DNA of 64,000 bases. Source: Rhizobiaceae bacterium (GTDB lineage Bacteria; Pseudomonadota; Alphaproteobacteria; Rhizobiales; Rhizobiaceae). The translations under genes and the position numbers were made by a program. Where the stretch lies: positions 62,001 through 126,000 of the forward strand of contig JAMLJA010000002.1 in NCBI GenBank assembly GCA_023953905.1, read 5' to 3'. The notes under the pieces were generated by a model. It was not told the DNA's origin, ran no database searches, and worked only from the letters and a program-made list of their open reading frames with translations. Shown here one piece after another: positions 44,563-53,717 of the stretch; within the stretch, counting starts at the first letter, position 1; each line of letters starts with the position of its first letter.

Positions 44563-46551
44563 CTAACCCGCCGAGGCCCATTTCGGCGGGATGAACTTGC
44601 CCTGGTGGAAGGTGACAACGTTTGCGCTCGCCTCATGGGCGATTTCCACAAATCGGTTCAACGCGTCGGCGTCACGGCTAACCCATTCAATCCAGACATA
44701 GCCTTGCGGCTCGCCACCAGCCACTTGCCGGTAGCCAAACCGAATACCAACATTCGACTTGGCGCTGAACAGAGCCCTTCTGCCTCGTTGCATTTCTCCC
44801 AAGACCTCAGTGAACCTCACTGCATCATCGATCGTCAGACAGATCTCCAAGCCCATCACTGTCGGCGCTTTCGTGGGGAGACGTCGAAACCAAAATTTGC
44901 GAAACGGCAAATCCTTCCATGGCGCCATGATGTCCGGAAACCGGCCATACTGGTCACCGAACCGCCGCATCCGCCGGCTCCACTGCACCGCTCGCTGCAG
45001 CCGAAGCGGCGCATGACGGAATGTGTACAGCGGCTTGCTGGCCCGAGGAGGGCGAGATTGTGCCCAGTTCAGGTTGTGCACCATGAACTGGCGGTGCGCC
45101 GGATACCACTGGATCACGGTCGACAGATTTTTTCGATGCTCATGAGCAATGTAGGCGCCAAGTAGCGACTCTTCCATGAACTCGACATGATTTGTGAGAT
45201 AGCCGGATCGAATACAGCGGAATGTGACCTCGATCAGGAAGAAATTTTCCTCCCTCCGACGCAGGCTGTCCCACTCAGCATCCTCTCGCCTGGCCGTTGC
45301 GACGTTGCCCTCCTCATCGAGGTACTTCACCTCCGTAATCAGGTCGAGGAGACTGAAGTGCTGGTTGCTGCTGCCGTGAATATCCACGAAGAAGCACGAT
45401 CCGGCGGACATTCCCGAAAACTCCGGGATCGTCGCAAGCGTGAGATTCCCTTTGTCAAGAAAGGCAGATATCTCCGTCAAAGTCGTGCCCGCCTTCACCG
45501 TGACCTCGTCGCCCTGCAGCGCAACGATTCCTCGATGTCCCTCGATGCGAACCCGCTTCTCCTTCTCTGATCGTCGCAACGGATGGATGAGGAGCGAATA
45601 CCCCACACCGTACGCCTTGTACGGGTCACCCGAGGCGTCTATCCGCTTCATCTCATCGACAGAGTCAGCCTTTTCGTCTTCGATTTCGTCGGTGAACACC
45701 AGTTCTTCGAGTGGGCGAGAAGGAGTAAAGGAAGTGTGCTGTTTCAGTTTCTCGTTGGTGATCAAAACGTCGGTCGTCACGAACCACAAGGTTGATGGCA
45801 GGACACGGCGCAGAACGGATAATGAAGGCAGCAGCCGGACTTTCTTGCCGGTCAGAGCTCCAAGCCGCCTGAAATAGTCCTCGCTCCTGAATTGGGAGCC
45901 GCCCACGTTGAACACCTCGTTGGTCACCCCCGCCGATATCAGCCGATCGACGGCAGTACAGACATCATCGACGTGCACCAGGTTGAGGGTACGCCCCTTG
46001 AATCCCAACGGCATTCGCTTCACGGAACGGAGGGCAAAAGCCGGATTGAGCAGCCCAGAACCGAACACGAGGGTCGGCCGCACAATCAGGTAATCCATGT
46101 TGGAGCCGCGGCAGGCTGCAATGACGGCCTTTTCATCCCGCACTTTGAAACGGGAGTACACATCCAGCCGACCTTGCTCATCGATGACCTGATCCTCATC
46201 GTAATCATCGCCGCGATCGGTGCCTGAATACACCACCCACGAACTGAAGTAGACAAACAGCCTGCAGGATCCGCCGGAACAACCCGCCAACAGATCTCTG
46301 GTGAGCGCGTGATTGCGTTCGGCGAACTTCTTCCACCCGCTGGCGAGTGCGGCGTGGATCACGACTTCAGCTTGCTGCAGCTCTCGATCTACGTCCGCCT
46401 TGTTGTCGAACAGCACGTAGCGCACAGGTCCATCATGAGGCATGTCCGGCTTGAACGTCCGAACGATTCCGACAACTTCATGCGTTGCGGACAGCGTTCT
46501 AACAAGGTGCTTGCCGATGCCCCCAAGAGCGCCGGTCACGACGATTCGCAT
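44563..46551 (-). CDS. Epimerase/dehydratase fused to FAD-linked oxidase
   Basis: 662 residues from ATG 46551. N-terminal half (1-~300): extended SDR with Rossmann motif MRIVVTGALGGIGKHL, active-site YSRFK and LNLVHVDDVC. C-terminal half (~340-655): FAD-binding PCMH-type domain (HRGIVALQGDEVTVKAGTTLTEI, VDIHGSSNQH) and a C-terminal region like lactone/sugar oxidases. An SDR plus FAD oxidase is the pairing of DprE2 and DprE1, which epimerise a lipid-linked sugar, but here both are in one chain; a role in surface glycan synthesis is inference. It lies just past the island end. Confidence 0.8.
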   Translation of the reverse strand: MRIVVTGALGGIGKHLVRTLSATHEVVGIVRTFKPDMPHDGPVRYVLFDNKADVDRELQQAEVVIHAALASGWKKFAERNHALTRDLLAGCSGGSCRLFVYFSSWVVYSGTDRGDDYDEDQVIDEQGRLDVYSRFKVRDEKAVIAACRGSNMDYLIVRPTLVFGSGLLNPAFALRSVKRMPLGFKGRTLNLVHVDDVCTAVDRLISAGVTNEVFNVGGSQFRSEDYFRRLGALTGKKVRLLPSLSVLRRVLPSTLWFVTTDVLITNEKLKQHTSFTPSRPLEELVFTDEIEDEKADSVDEMKRIDASGDPYKAYGVGYSLLIHPLRRSEKEKRVRIEGHRGIVALQGDEVTVKAGTTLTEISAFLDKGNLTLATIPEFSGMSAGSCFFVDIHGSSNQHFSLLDLITEVKYLDEEGNVATARREDAEWDSLRRREENFFLIEVTFRCIRSGYLTNHVEFMEESLLGAYIAHEHRKNLSTVIQWYPAHRQFMVHNLNWAQSRPPRASKPLYTFRHAPLRLQRAVQWSRRMRRFGDQYGRFPDIMAPWKDLPFRKFWFRRLPTKAPTVMGLEICLTIDDAVRFTEVLGEMQRGRRALFSAKSNVGIRFGYRQVAGGEPQGYVWIEWVSRDADALNRFVEIAHEASANVVTFHQGKFIPPKWASAG

Positions 46552-46941
46552 AGCCCACACACTCCGGCAAGTTGTCTGGCAATAGCGAGCCACAGGCTCG
46601 CATCTATATCAGGCACGTGAATAACAAAGGAACAGATCGAGGAGTCAAGGCAGCGCGAATATACTTTCAAACCGGCGTGTATGACAGCTGGTTCGATTGA
46701 TCAGACACGCATGCGCGCCAGAGGTATTCGAATACACGACATCATCATTACCAATGCCGGGCATCGGTGGCACACCTGAGAACTTCAAGAAATTCGGATA
46801 GCTGACATCGCGGCGTGACAGTCGGCAATGCAACATTTGGGCTGCTCAGTGTATCGCGGCGAGCAGACGGAACAAGTGCCGAGGCTCTTTGCTTACGGAC
46901 GTTCACAAGGTATTTTGGACGCTCCTGTCGGAGGCGGCAAT
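46552..46941. other. Intergenic region between epimerase and GNAT genes
   Basis: About 390 bp. The GNAT frame stays open into it up to 46828 but without a binding site. No repeats or RNA features recognised; divergent promoters are expected here. Confidence 0.4.
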
Positions 46942-47736
46942 ATGGCCGGATATTATGGCACGCCAGCGCAGCAGCGCTTGCAGGCACAGGCGGAAGCCAG
47001 CGCAGGCTTCATCAAAGCCACTCCTGGCGCGTGCCAGACCGGCCGCACCATGGGCACCGACAATCCTGAACGACTGGGATGGGAGAGGATATTCGAGTTC
47101 CTGGAACGTGACGGCGTATGCGGCTTCCGCCTCATCCAGAAGGACGCCGCCGACTCATTCGCTTCTCGCCTGGAAAAACAGGGGTTCCGCTTCGACCGAT
47201 GGGACGTGTTCGTGACCGACCGGGCCAGTGCGCTCGCCGCATCGGAGAAGATCCTTGCGCAACCCTTGCCTGATGGATTTCGAGACCTTGCCCCGCCATC
47301 GGGCTCCGAAAGCGAGGAGATGGCCCGCATCCAGGCGTTGATGGGCGCGGCAGGTGTTGTTCCGTTCTCAGGCTCAATGCTCATGGGAGACAATGGGCCT
47401 GCTGTGACCGTGACAGTTGGCGACACGGACGGAGCCGCCATTGCCGCCGCCCATGGCTACCTGCCTCACAACACGTTCAGTCCATATCATGGCTATGCCT
47501 GGGGCGGACTTGTCGCGGTGTCCGAAGCACAGCGAGGCAAAGGGCTCGGCAACTACGTGAACGCCAGGATGATCGTAAACGTCTTTCGCGACCTGGACGC
47601 CACCCACATCTACGAGCTCGTCTCGGCGACAAACATCCCCTCGCGACGAATGGTGGAAGCCTCGGGCCTCCGGCATGATCCCGGCCTTGTGTGTGGTGTC
47701 GCCACGCTGCGCGAAGGCCAGCGTCTGACGCGCTAG
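46942..47736 (+). CDS. GNAT acetyltransferase, IS-adjacent
   Basis: 264 residues from ATG 46942 (GGAGG 7 nt upstream); an ATG at 46828 has no site. The C-terminal GNAT domain shows motif A in AWGGLVAVSEAQRGKGLGNYVNARMI and motif B in ATNIPSRRMVEASGL. The N-terminal ~130 residues are another domain with a DGVCGFRLI segment. The substrate is unknown. Its stop codon (47734-47736) coincides with the TA target of an IS630 insertion; the stop is kept on both sides. Confidence 0.82.
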   Translation: MAGYYGTPAQQRLQAQAEASAGFIKATPGACQTGRTMGTDNPERLGWERIFEFLERDGVCGFRLIQKDAADSFASRLEKQGFRFDRWDVFVTDRASALAASEKILAQPLPDGFRDLAPPSGSESEEMARIQALMGAAGVVPFSGSMLMGDNGPAVTVTVGDTDGAAIAAAHGYLPHNTFSPYHGYAWGGLVAVSEAQRGKGLGNYVNARMIVNVFRDLDATHIYELVSATNIPSRRMVEASGLRHDPGLVCGVATLREGQRLTR

Positions 47737-47838
47737 ATCGGTTCAGTGATTAACTGAATCGCCGGGGGATTCCCGGGCGATTCCCGGGCGATTGATTTTG
47801 TGATTCAAGATGCTGGCAGGTGAGGAGGCCGGCATCCG

Positions 47839-48198
47839 ATGACAGCACCTCTATCCAATGATCTTCGCGAGCGTGTCGTTCGTGCGATCGAGGGCGGCGA
47901 GAGCTGTCGGTCCGTTGCGGCCCTCTTCGGGGTTGCGGTTTCCTCGGCGGTGAAGTGGCACCAGCGCTACCGAGCGACGGGCTCGGTGGCACCAGGCAAG
48001 ATGGGCGGCCATCGCAAGCGTGTTCTGGAACCGTATCGGGCCTTCATCGCCGAGCGCATCGACCAGACCCCGCATCTGACGCTGCACGGGCTGAAGGACG
48101 AACTGGCGGCGCGCGGGGTGAAGGTATCGCACGACACGGTCTGGAAGTTCTTGCGCCGCGAAGGGCTCCGGTTCAAAAAAAACACTGTTCGCCCTTGA
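47839..48198 (+). CDS. IS630 transposase, DNA-binding part (orfA)
   Basis: 119 residues. An N-terminal helix-turn-helix ([40 protein letters not shown]) and a second winged helix ([35 protein letters not shown]) are those of IS630 transposases. It ends shortly after a run of eight A, where a one-base frame change would join it to orfB. Confidence 0.9.
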   Translation: MTAPLSNDLRERVVRAIEGGESCRSVAALFGVAVSSAVKWHQRYRATGSVAPGKMGGHRKRVLEPYRAFIAERIDQTPHLTLHGLKDELAARGVKVSHDTVWKFLRREGLRFKKNTVRP

Positions 48199-48244
48199 GC
48201 AGGCTCGCACGGACATCGCCCGGCGCCGGCAGCGCTGGCGGTCC

Positions 48245-48787
48245 TTGCAGGCCGGTCTCGATCCGAGAAGGCTGGTCTTCATCGATGAAACATGGATCAA
48301 GACCAACATGGTACCGCTGCGCGGCTGGGGACCCCGCGGCAAACGCCTGCGCGGCTTCGCCCCGCACGGGCACTGGCGCACGCTGACCTTCCTCGGCGCG
48401 CTGCGCTGCGACCGGCTGACGGCGCCATGCGTGTTCGACGGGCCGATCAATGGCCAGTGCTTCCGCGCCTATGTCGAGCAAATCCTCGTGCCTGTACTCA
48501 AACCCGGCGACATCGTCGTCATGGACAATCTCGGCAGCCACAAGGCAACCGCCATCCGCCAGGTCATCAAGGCCGCCGGAGCAAGGCTCTGGTTCCTGCC
48601 GCCTTACTCGCCCGATCTCAATCCGATCGAACAGGCATTCGCCAGGGTTAAGCACTGGATGCGGCAAGCCCAGAAGCGAACCATCGAGGACACATGGCGA
48701 TACGTCGGGCATCTCGTCTCGACCATCAAACCCGACGAATGCGCAAACTATCTCACAAACGCAGGATACGCTTCCGTCAAAAACTGA
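48245..48787 (+). CDS. IS630 transposase, DDE catalytic part (orfB)
   Basis: 180 residues as a stand-alone frame; the frame is open from the A8 run at about 48175, so the functional product is probably the orfA-orfB fusion. The catalytic triad is intact: [18 protein letters not shown] and LNPIEQAF. Confidence 0.9.
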   Translation: MQAGLDPRRLVFIDETWIKTNMVPLRGWGPRGKRLRGFAPHGHWRTLTFLGALRCDRLTAPCVFDGPINGQCFRAYVEQILVPVLKPGDIVVMDNLGSHKATAIRQVIKAAGARLWFLPPYSPDLNPIEQAFARVKHWMRQAQKRTIEDTWRYVGHLVSTIKPDECANYLTNAGYASVKN

Positions 48788-49044
48788 AACGCTCTAGCCA
48801 GCTCGCAGCGACCAACCGATCGGCCACGTCCCAACTGTGCCCAGAAGCGGTCCTTCGAACCGCAGCGCCTCGTATATGTACTGTTCGCTCTAACCCAGGC
48901 CGCCGCGTTCGAGTTTCGCTTTTTGGGACCTCTCGAGAACTTGCCGCGCAACCACCTGACTTGCCTGCGCTCCAATCTGCATGACAACCGAGGTCAACGA
49001 ACTGCACGTTTTCCTGATGGGAGCGCCGGAGATCACGACCACGG

Positions 49045-49644
49045 CTAATGAGGCCCGACAGGCGCCTTGGGCACACGCAAGCCGTCGACGAAAACATCGA
49101 CAAGCCGCAGCGCTGTCGGCTGCCAGTCAGAACCCGAATTTGCGTAGAATATCCCCAGGAGCGCACGCAGCAGGTCTTCGGCTGAGATATCGGAACGAAG
49201 CTCGCCAGCCCTGACGGCTCCCTGTAGCAACTCTCCCACGGCCGCTGTCATACGCTCGAAAGAGTACGCCTTCAATTCGCTTGACCCGTAAGCCACGAGT
49301 TGCAGCCCCTCGATCATGCCTCTCTTGGCGGAGACGAGCCGGACATTGGCATAGAGCCATTTCCGCAGAGCCTCGACCGGCGTCTCCTGGACAATCAACT
49401 CCCTCGCCAGATCGCTGAGATGGTCCACCTCATTGCGATAGACCGCCTCGAAAAGATCTTCGCGGGTCGGAAAATGGCGATAGAGCGTGCCGATGCCGAC
49501 GCCTGCCTTGCGCGCCACGGCTTCCAGGCTCGCCTGCTGGCCGCCGGCGCTGAATATTTCTGCGGCAGCCTGGAGCAGAAGTTCCCTGTTGCGCAGGGAA
49601 TCCGCACGCGGTTTGCGGCGTGACTTTTTCGTTTCGGTTCCCAT
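49045..49644 (-). CDS. TetR/AcrR-family regulator
   Basis: 199 residues. The N-terminal HTH (LLQAAAEIFSAGGQQASLEAVARKAGVGIGTLYRHFPTREDLFEAVY) is canonical; the C-terminal ligand domain resembles the SbtR-like TetR_C group. Divergent from the molybdenum hydroxylase operon, with a 17-bp palindrome in the promoter between them, so it most likely represses that operon and perhaps itself. The ligand is probably an aldehyde or aromatic substrate of the enzyme (inference). Confidence 0.92.
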   Translation of the reverse strand: MGTETKKSRRKPRADSLRNRELLLQAAAEIFSAGGQQASLEAVARKAGVGIGTLYRHFPTREDLFEAVYRNEVDHLSDLARELIVQETPVEALRKWLYANVRLVSAKRGMIEGLQLVAYGSSELKAYSFERMTAAVGELLQGAVRAGELRSDISAEDLLRALLGIFYANSGSDWQPTALRLVDVFVDGLRVPKAPVGPH

Positions 49645-49670
49645 TTCCTTTAAAATTCGCCCATTGCCTC

Positions 49671-49699
49671 TTGATAAACGGAGGATGCCTCCGTATAAA
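49671..49699 (+). promoter_or_regulatory. Sigma-70 promoter with embedded TetR operator
   Basis: TTGATA (49671-49676), 17 nt, TATAAA (49694-49699). The spacer is filled by a perfect inverted repeat ACGGAGG-ATG-CCTCCGT (49678-49694), so a bound repressor would exclude RNA polymerase. It lies 140 bp before the first gene of the hydroxylase operon. Confidence 0.65.
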
Positions 49700-49838
49700 T
49701 AGTCTGAGCATCGGGAAAACGAAACACGTCACGCATTCCCGCCATCCGGCCGATACCCGCCCAATCAGATTTCGTCACAACGCTTTCGCAACCCGGCGTC
49801 TCCGCTCCTCATATCATTCCACATTGATCGGAGTATCC

Positions 49839-50336
49839 ATGTCACTCTCCATCAGTACTATCATAAATGGCGAGCCGCGCAGCATCGCGATCGATGATCC
49901 CCGGGTCTCGCTACTCGATCTGCTGCGTGAAAGGCTCGACCTTACCGGCACAAAGAAAGGATGCGATCGCGGCCAATGCGGTGCCTGCACCGTTCTCGTC
50001 GACGGCCGACGCGTCAATGCCTGTCTGACGCTCGCGGTAAGCGTCGATGGCGCCGAGGTCACGACGATTGAAGGTCTGGCTAGGGGCGACCTTCTCCATC
50101 CGGTCCAGGCGGCATTCATCGAGCATGACGGCTTCCAGTGCGGCTACTGCACACCAGGCCAGATCATGAGCGCCATCGGTCTCATCCAGGAAAACCACGC
50201 TGGATCTGATCCGGAGCGCATTCGCGAACTGATGAGCGGCAACATATGCCGCTGCGGCGCCTATCAGGGCATCACAGAGGCTGTGCTCGAGGCCCGCGAG
50301 GCGATGTCCGAGAAGAACCGGAGTGACGCGGCATGA
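49839..50336 (+). CDS. Molybdenum hydroxylase, 2Fe-2S subunit
   Basis: 165 residues from ATG 49839 (CGGAG upstream). A plant-type ferredoxin cluster site (CDRGQCGACTVLVDGRRVNAC) and a second helical cluster site (QCGYCTPGQ, NICRCGAYQ) are complete. It passes electrons from the Mo centre to FAD. It resembles PaoA/YagT but lacks the Tat signal peptide of that protein, so the enzyme is probably cytoplasmic. First gene of a three-gene operon. Confidence 0.94.
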   Translation: MSLSISTIINGEPRSIAIDDPRVSLLDLLRERLDLTGTKKGCDRGQCGACTVLVDGRRVNACLTLAVSVDGAEVTTIEGLARGDLLHPVQAAFIEHDGFQCGYCTPGQIMSAIGLIQENHAGSDPERIRELMSGNICRCGAYQGITEAVLEAREAMSEKNRSDAA

Positions 50337-51391
50337 AGCGTTTTGACTATATCCGCGCAGCGAGCGCTTCCGAGGCGATAGCGGCGTCGGCACACCCAAA
50401 TTCCGTCTATCTGGCAGGGGGCACGAACATGCTCGATCTGATGAAGATCGGAGTTGCCCGGCCGGACCGTGTCATCGACATCTCTCGGATTGAAGGCCTC
50501 AGCGAAATCACTTGGCAGGATGACGGTGGAGTTCGCATCGGCGCACTCGTGCGCAACGCCGATCTCGCCTATGACGGCCGCTTTGCCAGAACCTTTCCCT
50601 CGGTGGCGGAAGCGTTGTTGTCGGGCGCATCTGCCCAGGTGCGCAATGCTGCCAGCGTTGGCGGAAATCTGATGCAGCACACGCGCTGCGCCTATTTTCA
50701 CGACCCTGCCAGCGCCTGCAATCGTCGCGTAGCCGGCTCTGGATGCGACGCGCGCGAAGGCGAAAACCGCCTGCATGCGGTGCTGGGCTGGAGCGAACAC
50801 TGCATTGCCACCCATCCATCCGATTTCTGCGTACCGCTGGTCGCGTTCGATGCGAATGTCGAGGTGGAAGGCCCGCATGGTTCCCGCGACATCAAGCTTT
50901 GGGAATTCTACAGTCTGCCGGGTTCCACGCCCGATCACGTCACCGCGCTACAACCCGGCGAGCTGATCGTCGCGGTCAAGATTCCCGCTGCCTCGGCCGC
51001 CTTCGCACCCAACGCGCGCTATCTGAAATTGCGCGAGCGCACATCCTTTGCCTTTGCCGTGGTGTCTTGCGCAGCCGCACTCCAGATCGACGGCGGGATG
51101 ATCCAATCCGCCCGGATCGCGCTCGGCGGCGTGGCGGCCAGGCCTTGGCGGTGCCAGGGGGCAGAAGCTGCGTTGATCGGCGTAGAGCCGGGTCGCGAGG
51201 CATTCGAGAAAGCGGCAAGCCTTGCGCTCGCCGATGCCCACCCCTCGGGCGACAACGCCTTCAAGATCGAACTGGCGCGCCGCATCATGGTGCGTGCGTT
51301 GACCCTCGCGATGGAGGGGACGCCGGAAACCATGCCCGCGCTCCCTGCATCGCCCTTCCCTTCAGAATCAGGAGCGCGCCATGTCGCCTGA
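50333..51391 (+). CDS. Molybdenum hydroxylase, FAD subunit
   Basis: 352 residues; start overlaps the previous stop by 4 nt (ATGA). The FAD site YLAGGTNMLDLMK and the CO_deh_flav_C domain are present. The segment HTRCAYFHD...CNRR-AGSGC contains the extra Cys residues that bind a 4Fe-4S cluster in PaoB/YagS and 4-hydroxybenzoyl-CoA reductase, so this enzyme likely has that additional centre. Confidence 0.93.
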   Translation: MKRFDYIRAASASEAIAASAHPNSVYLAGGTNMLDLMKIGVARPDRVIDISRIEGLSEITWQDDGGVRIGALVRNADLAYDGRFARTFPSVAEALLSGASAQVRNAASVGGNLMQHTRCAYFHDPASACNRRVAGSGCDAREGENRLHAVLGWSEHCIATHPSDFCVPLVAFDANVEVEGPHGSRDIKLWEFYSLPGSTPDHVTALQPGELIVAVKIPAASAAFAPNARYLKLRERTSFAFAVVSCAAALQIDGGMIQSARIALGGVAARPWRCQGAEAALIGVEPGREAFEKAASLALADAHPSGDNAFKIELARRIMVRALTLAMEGTPETMPALPASPFPSESGARHVA

Positions 51392-53633
51392 ATCCATTTC
51401 CCCTATCCTGCAACAGGGTCGTCATGGCTCGAATGCGGGACAGCCACTGACGCGCCGCGATGGCGTGCTCAAGGTTACCGGTCGCGCGACCTATGCCGCG
51501 GACAACCATCCCAGGGGCATGCTTTATGCGGTGACGGCGGTGAGCACCATTGCGCGTGGCCGGGTCACATCTCTGGATGTTGCCGCAGCCAAGGCACATC
51601 CGGGCGTTGTCGAGGTCATCACCCCGGCGAACCGTCCCCCGCTGTCGCACAATCCGGCCGAGAAGATGCCGCCATTCGGGTTCCGTGTCGAAGTCCTGCA
51701 GGACGACACCGTGCGATACGTCAACCAGCCCATCGCGCTGGTGGTCGCGGAGACGCTGGAAGCCGCCACCGAGGGCGCCGCGCTTCTCAATCCACGCTAC
51801 GAGACCGCTCCAGCCCGCACCGGACGAGACAATGGAGACCGATACGCGCCACCTGCGATCGGGGTCGGTTCTCCGCCGCGAACCGCCTATGGCGACATCG
51901 AGGCCGGCATGGCTAGCGCCACCCGCGTCACGACGGCGGAGTATTCGACGCCGGCTCAATATCACAACGCGATGGAGCCGCACGCGGTCGTGGCGGAATG
52001 GGACGGCGATCGCGTGACCCTCGACATGCCGAACCAGGCGCTGGCGCTCAGCGCGGGGGCTTATGCGAAGTATTTCGGCATACCGCCGGAAAACGTGTTG
52101 ATCCGTTCGCCCTTTCTTGGCGGCGGCTTTGGCTCGAAGGCAATCCTGAACGGCCCGCAGATTCTCGGGATTCTTGCAGCGCGCATGCTGCAGCGGCCGG
52201 TCAAGCTGGCGCTGACGCGAGCGCAGATGTATGGCCCGGTCGGCCATCGCGGCGCAACCTGGCAAACGCTGCGCATCGGCACCGAAGACGATGGCAGGAT
52301 CACCGCCCTGCATCACCATTCGCTCTCGGCGACATCCAGCTTCGATGATTTTATCGAGCCCGCCGCAAACTCCTCGCTGCCGCTCTATGCGAGCCCCGCC
52401 CTGCTCGCCGAACACGAAGGATTGCGCCTCGACACCGGCACGCCCGGCCCGATGCGTGCACCGGGCGAGGCATCCGGCTCGGCAGCCCTTGAAGTGGCGA
52501 TCGATGAGGCTGCACAGGCCTGCGGCATGGATCCGCTGGCTTTCCGGCTGGCCAATTACGCTGAAACGGAGCCCGGCACCAACAAGCCCTTCTCGTCCAA
52601 GGCATTGCGCGAATGCTACGATCAGGGTGCAAGCCGCTTCGGCTGGTCCACCCGCCCGCTCGAGCCACGCCAGATGCGCGACGAGAACGGCCTTCTTGTC
52701 GGCTGGGGGATGGGCACGGCGGTGTTCCACTGCCCGCACTTCCCGGCGGAAGCCCGCGCCACCTTGCGTGCCGACGGGACCGCGCTCGTGGAAACCGGTG
52801 GCGCCGATATGGGGCAAGGCGCGTGGACGGCGCTCGCGCAGATCGCGGCGGAGGCGCTCGGCCTCGACCCCGATCAGGTGGAACTGCATTCGGGCATATC
52901 CAACCTGCCCGACGGCGGCATCGCGGGTGGCTCAGGTCATACCGCCAGCGCCGGACTGGCGCTGCACAATGCCGGCGAGGATGCCATCGCCCAGTTGTCC
53001 GAGCTTGCCACAAGCGACGAGGCGTCCCCGTTGTATGGGGCCGGCAATGTCGGCGTGGTCGCGCGTCATGGTCGACTGCATCGCCGTGACGACGAAACCC
53101 GCAGCGAAAGCTACGCCGATATACTTGCGCGCGCCCGGCGCCGCGAGATCGTCGGCACGGCCAAGGCAAATCGCAGTCCGGACGTGGCAGAAGGCCATGC
53201 GCTCTTGTCGCACGGCGCGGTATTCGCCGAGGTCAAGGTCGATCCAGACCTTGGACAGATGCGCGTGTCGCGCCTTGTTGGCGCCTTCGCCGCCGGTCGC
53301 GTCATCAATCCGAGGCTGGTTCAGAGCCAGTATTTCGGCGGCATGATCTGGGGGATCTCCTTCGCACTTCAAGAGGAGGCCATCACTGACCGCCGGACGG
53401 GACGCATCATGAACGCCGATCTGGCCGAGTACCACGTGCCGGTGAATGCCGATGTGCCGTCGCTCGAGGCGATCCTCGTACCCGAGCAGGACGACATCGT
53501 GAACGTGCTCGGCGTCAAGGGCGTCGGGGAGATTGGTGTGACCGGCACGGTCGGGGCGATCGCCAACGCGGTATGGCACGCGACCGGGGTCCGGGTGCGG
53601 CGCTTTCCCATCAAGATTGAGGACCTGCTCTGA
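51381..53633 (+). CDS. Molybdenum hydroxylase, molybdopterin subunit
   Basis: 750 residues, overlapping the FAD gene by 11 bp. Mo-cofactor motifs GGGFGSKAILNGPQI and GGADMGQGAWTALAQIA and the active-site Glu717 in GVKGVGEIGVTG are present. The family includes xanthine dehydrogenases and aldehyde oxidoreductases; with the PaoB-like FAD subunit an aldehyde oxidoreductase of broad range is the better guess. No XdhC-type maturation gene is adjacent. Confidence 0.94.
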   Translation: MSPESISPILQQGRHGSNAGQPLTRRDGVLKVTGRATYAADNHPRGMLYAVTAVSTIARGRVTSLDVAAAKAHPGVVEVITPANRPPLSHNPAEKMPPFGFRVEVLQDDTVRYVNQPIALVVAETLEAATEGAALLNPRYETAPARTGRDNGDRYAPPAIGVGSPPRTAYGDIEAGMASATRVTTAEYSTPAQYHNAMEPHAVVAEWDGDRVTLDMPNQALALSAGAYAKYFGIPPENVLIRSPFLGGGFGSKAILNGPQILGILAARMLQRPVKLALTRAQMYGPVGHRGATWQTLRIGTEDDGRITALHHHSLSATSSFDDFIEPAANSSLPLYASPALLAEHEGLRLDTGTPGPMRAPGEASGSAALEVAIDEAAQACGMDPLAFRLANYAETEPGTNKPFSSKALRECYDQGASRFGWSTRPLEPRQMRDENGLLVGWGMGTAVFHCPHFPAEARATLRADGTALVETGGADMGQGAWTALAQIAAEALGLDPDQVELHSGISNLPDGGIAGGSGHTASAGLALHNAGEDAIAQLSELATSDEASPLYGAGNVGVVARHGRLHRRDDETRSESYADILARARRREIVGTAKANRSPDVAEGHALLSHGAVFAEVKVDPDLGQMRVSRLVGAFAAGRVINPRLVQSQYFGGMIWGISFALQEEAITDRRTGRIMNADLAEYHVPVNADVPSLEAILVPEQDDIVNVLGVKGVGEIGVTGTVGAIANAVWHATGVRVRRFPIKIEDLL

Positions 53634-53665
53634 GGCAATAGCGCGTCAGGCTTCACGGACCACGC

Positions 53666-53697
53666 GCGGAGACAGAAACCATCGTGTCTGTCTCCGC
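53666..53697. terminator. Bidirectional hairpin between convergent genes
   Basis: GCGGAGACAGA pairs perfectly with TCTGTCTCCGC across a 10-nt loop. It lies between the hydroxylase operon end and the GST gene end. There is no T run on either side, so efficiency is uncertain. Confidence 0.45.
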
Positions 53698-53717
53698 CAC
53701 TCTGAGCTTCGGGCCGT

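Larger units (their letters stand above)
47736..48794 (+). mobile_element. IS630-family insertion sequence
   Basis: 1,059 bp flanked by TA duplications (47734-47735 and 48795-48796), the IS630/Tc1 target. Ends are GATCGGTTCAG on the left and the inverse of GAGCGTTTCAG on the right, imperfect inverted repeats. It carries two overlapping-frame transposase ORFs. It looks intact. Confidence 0.88.
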
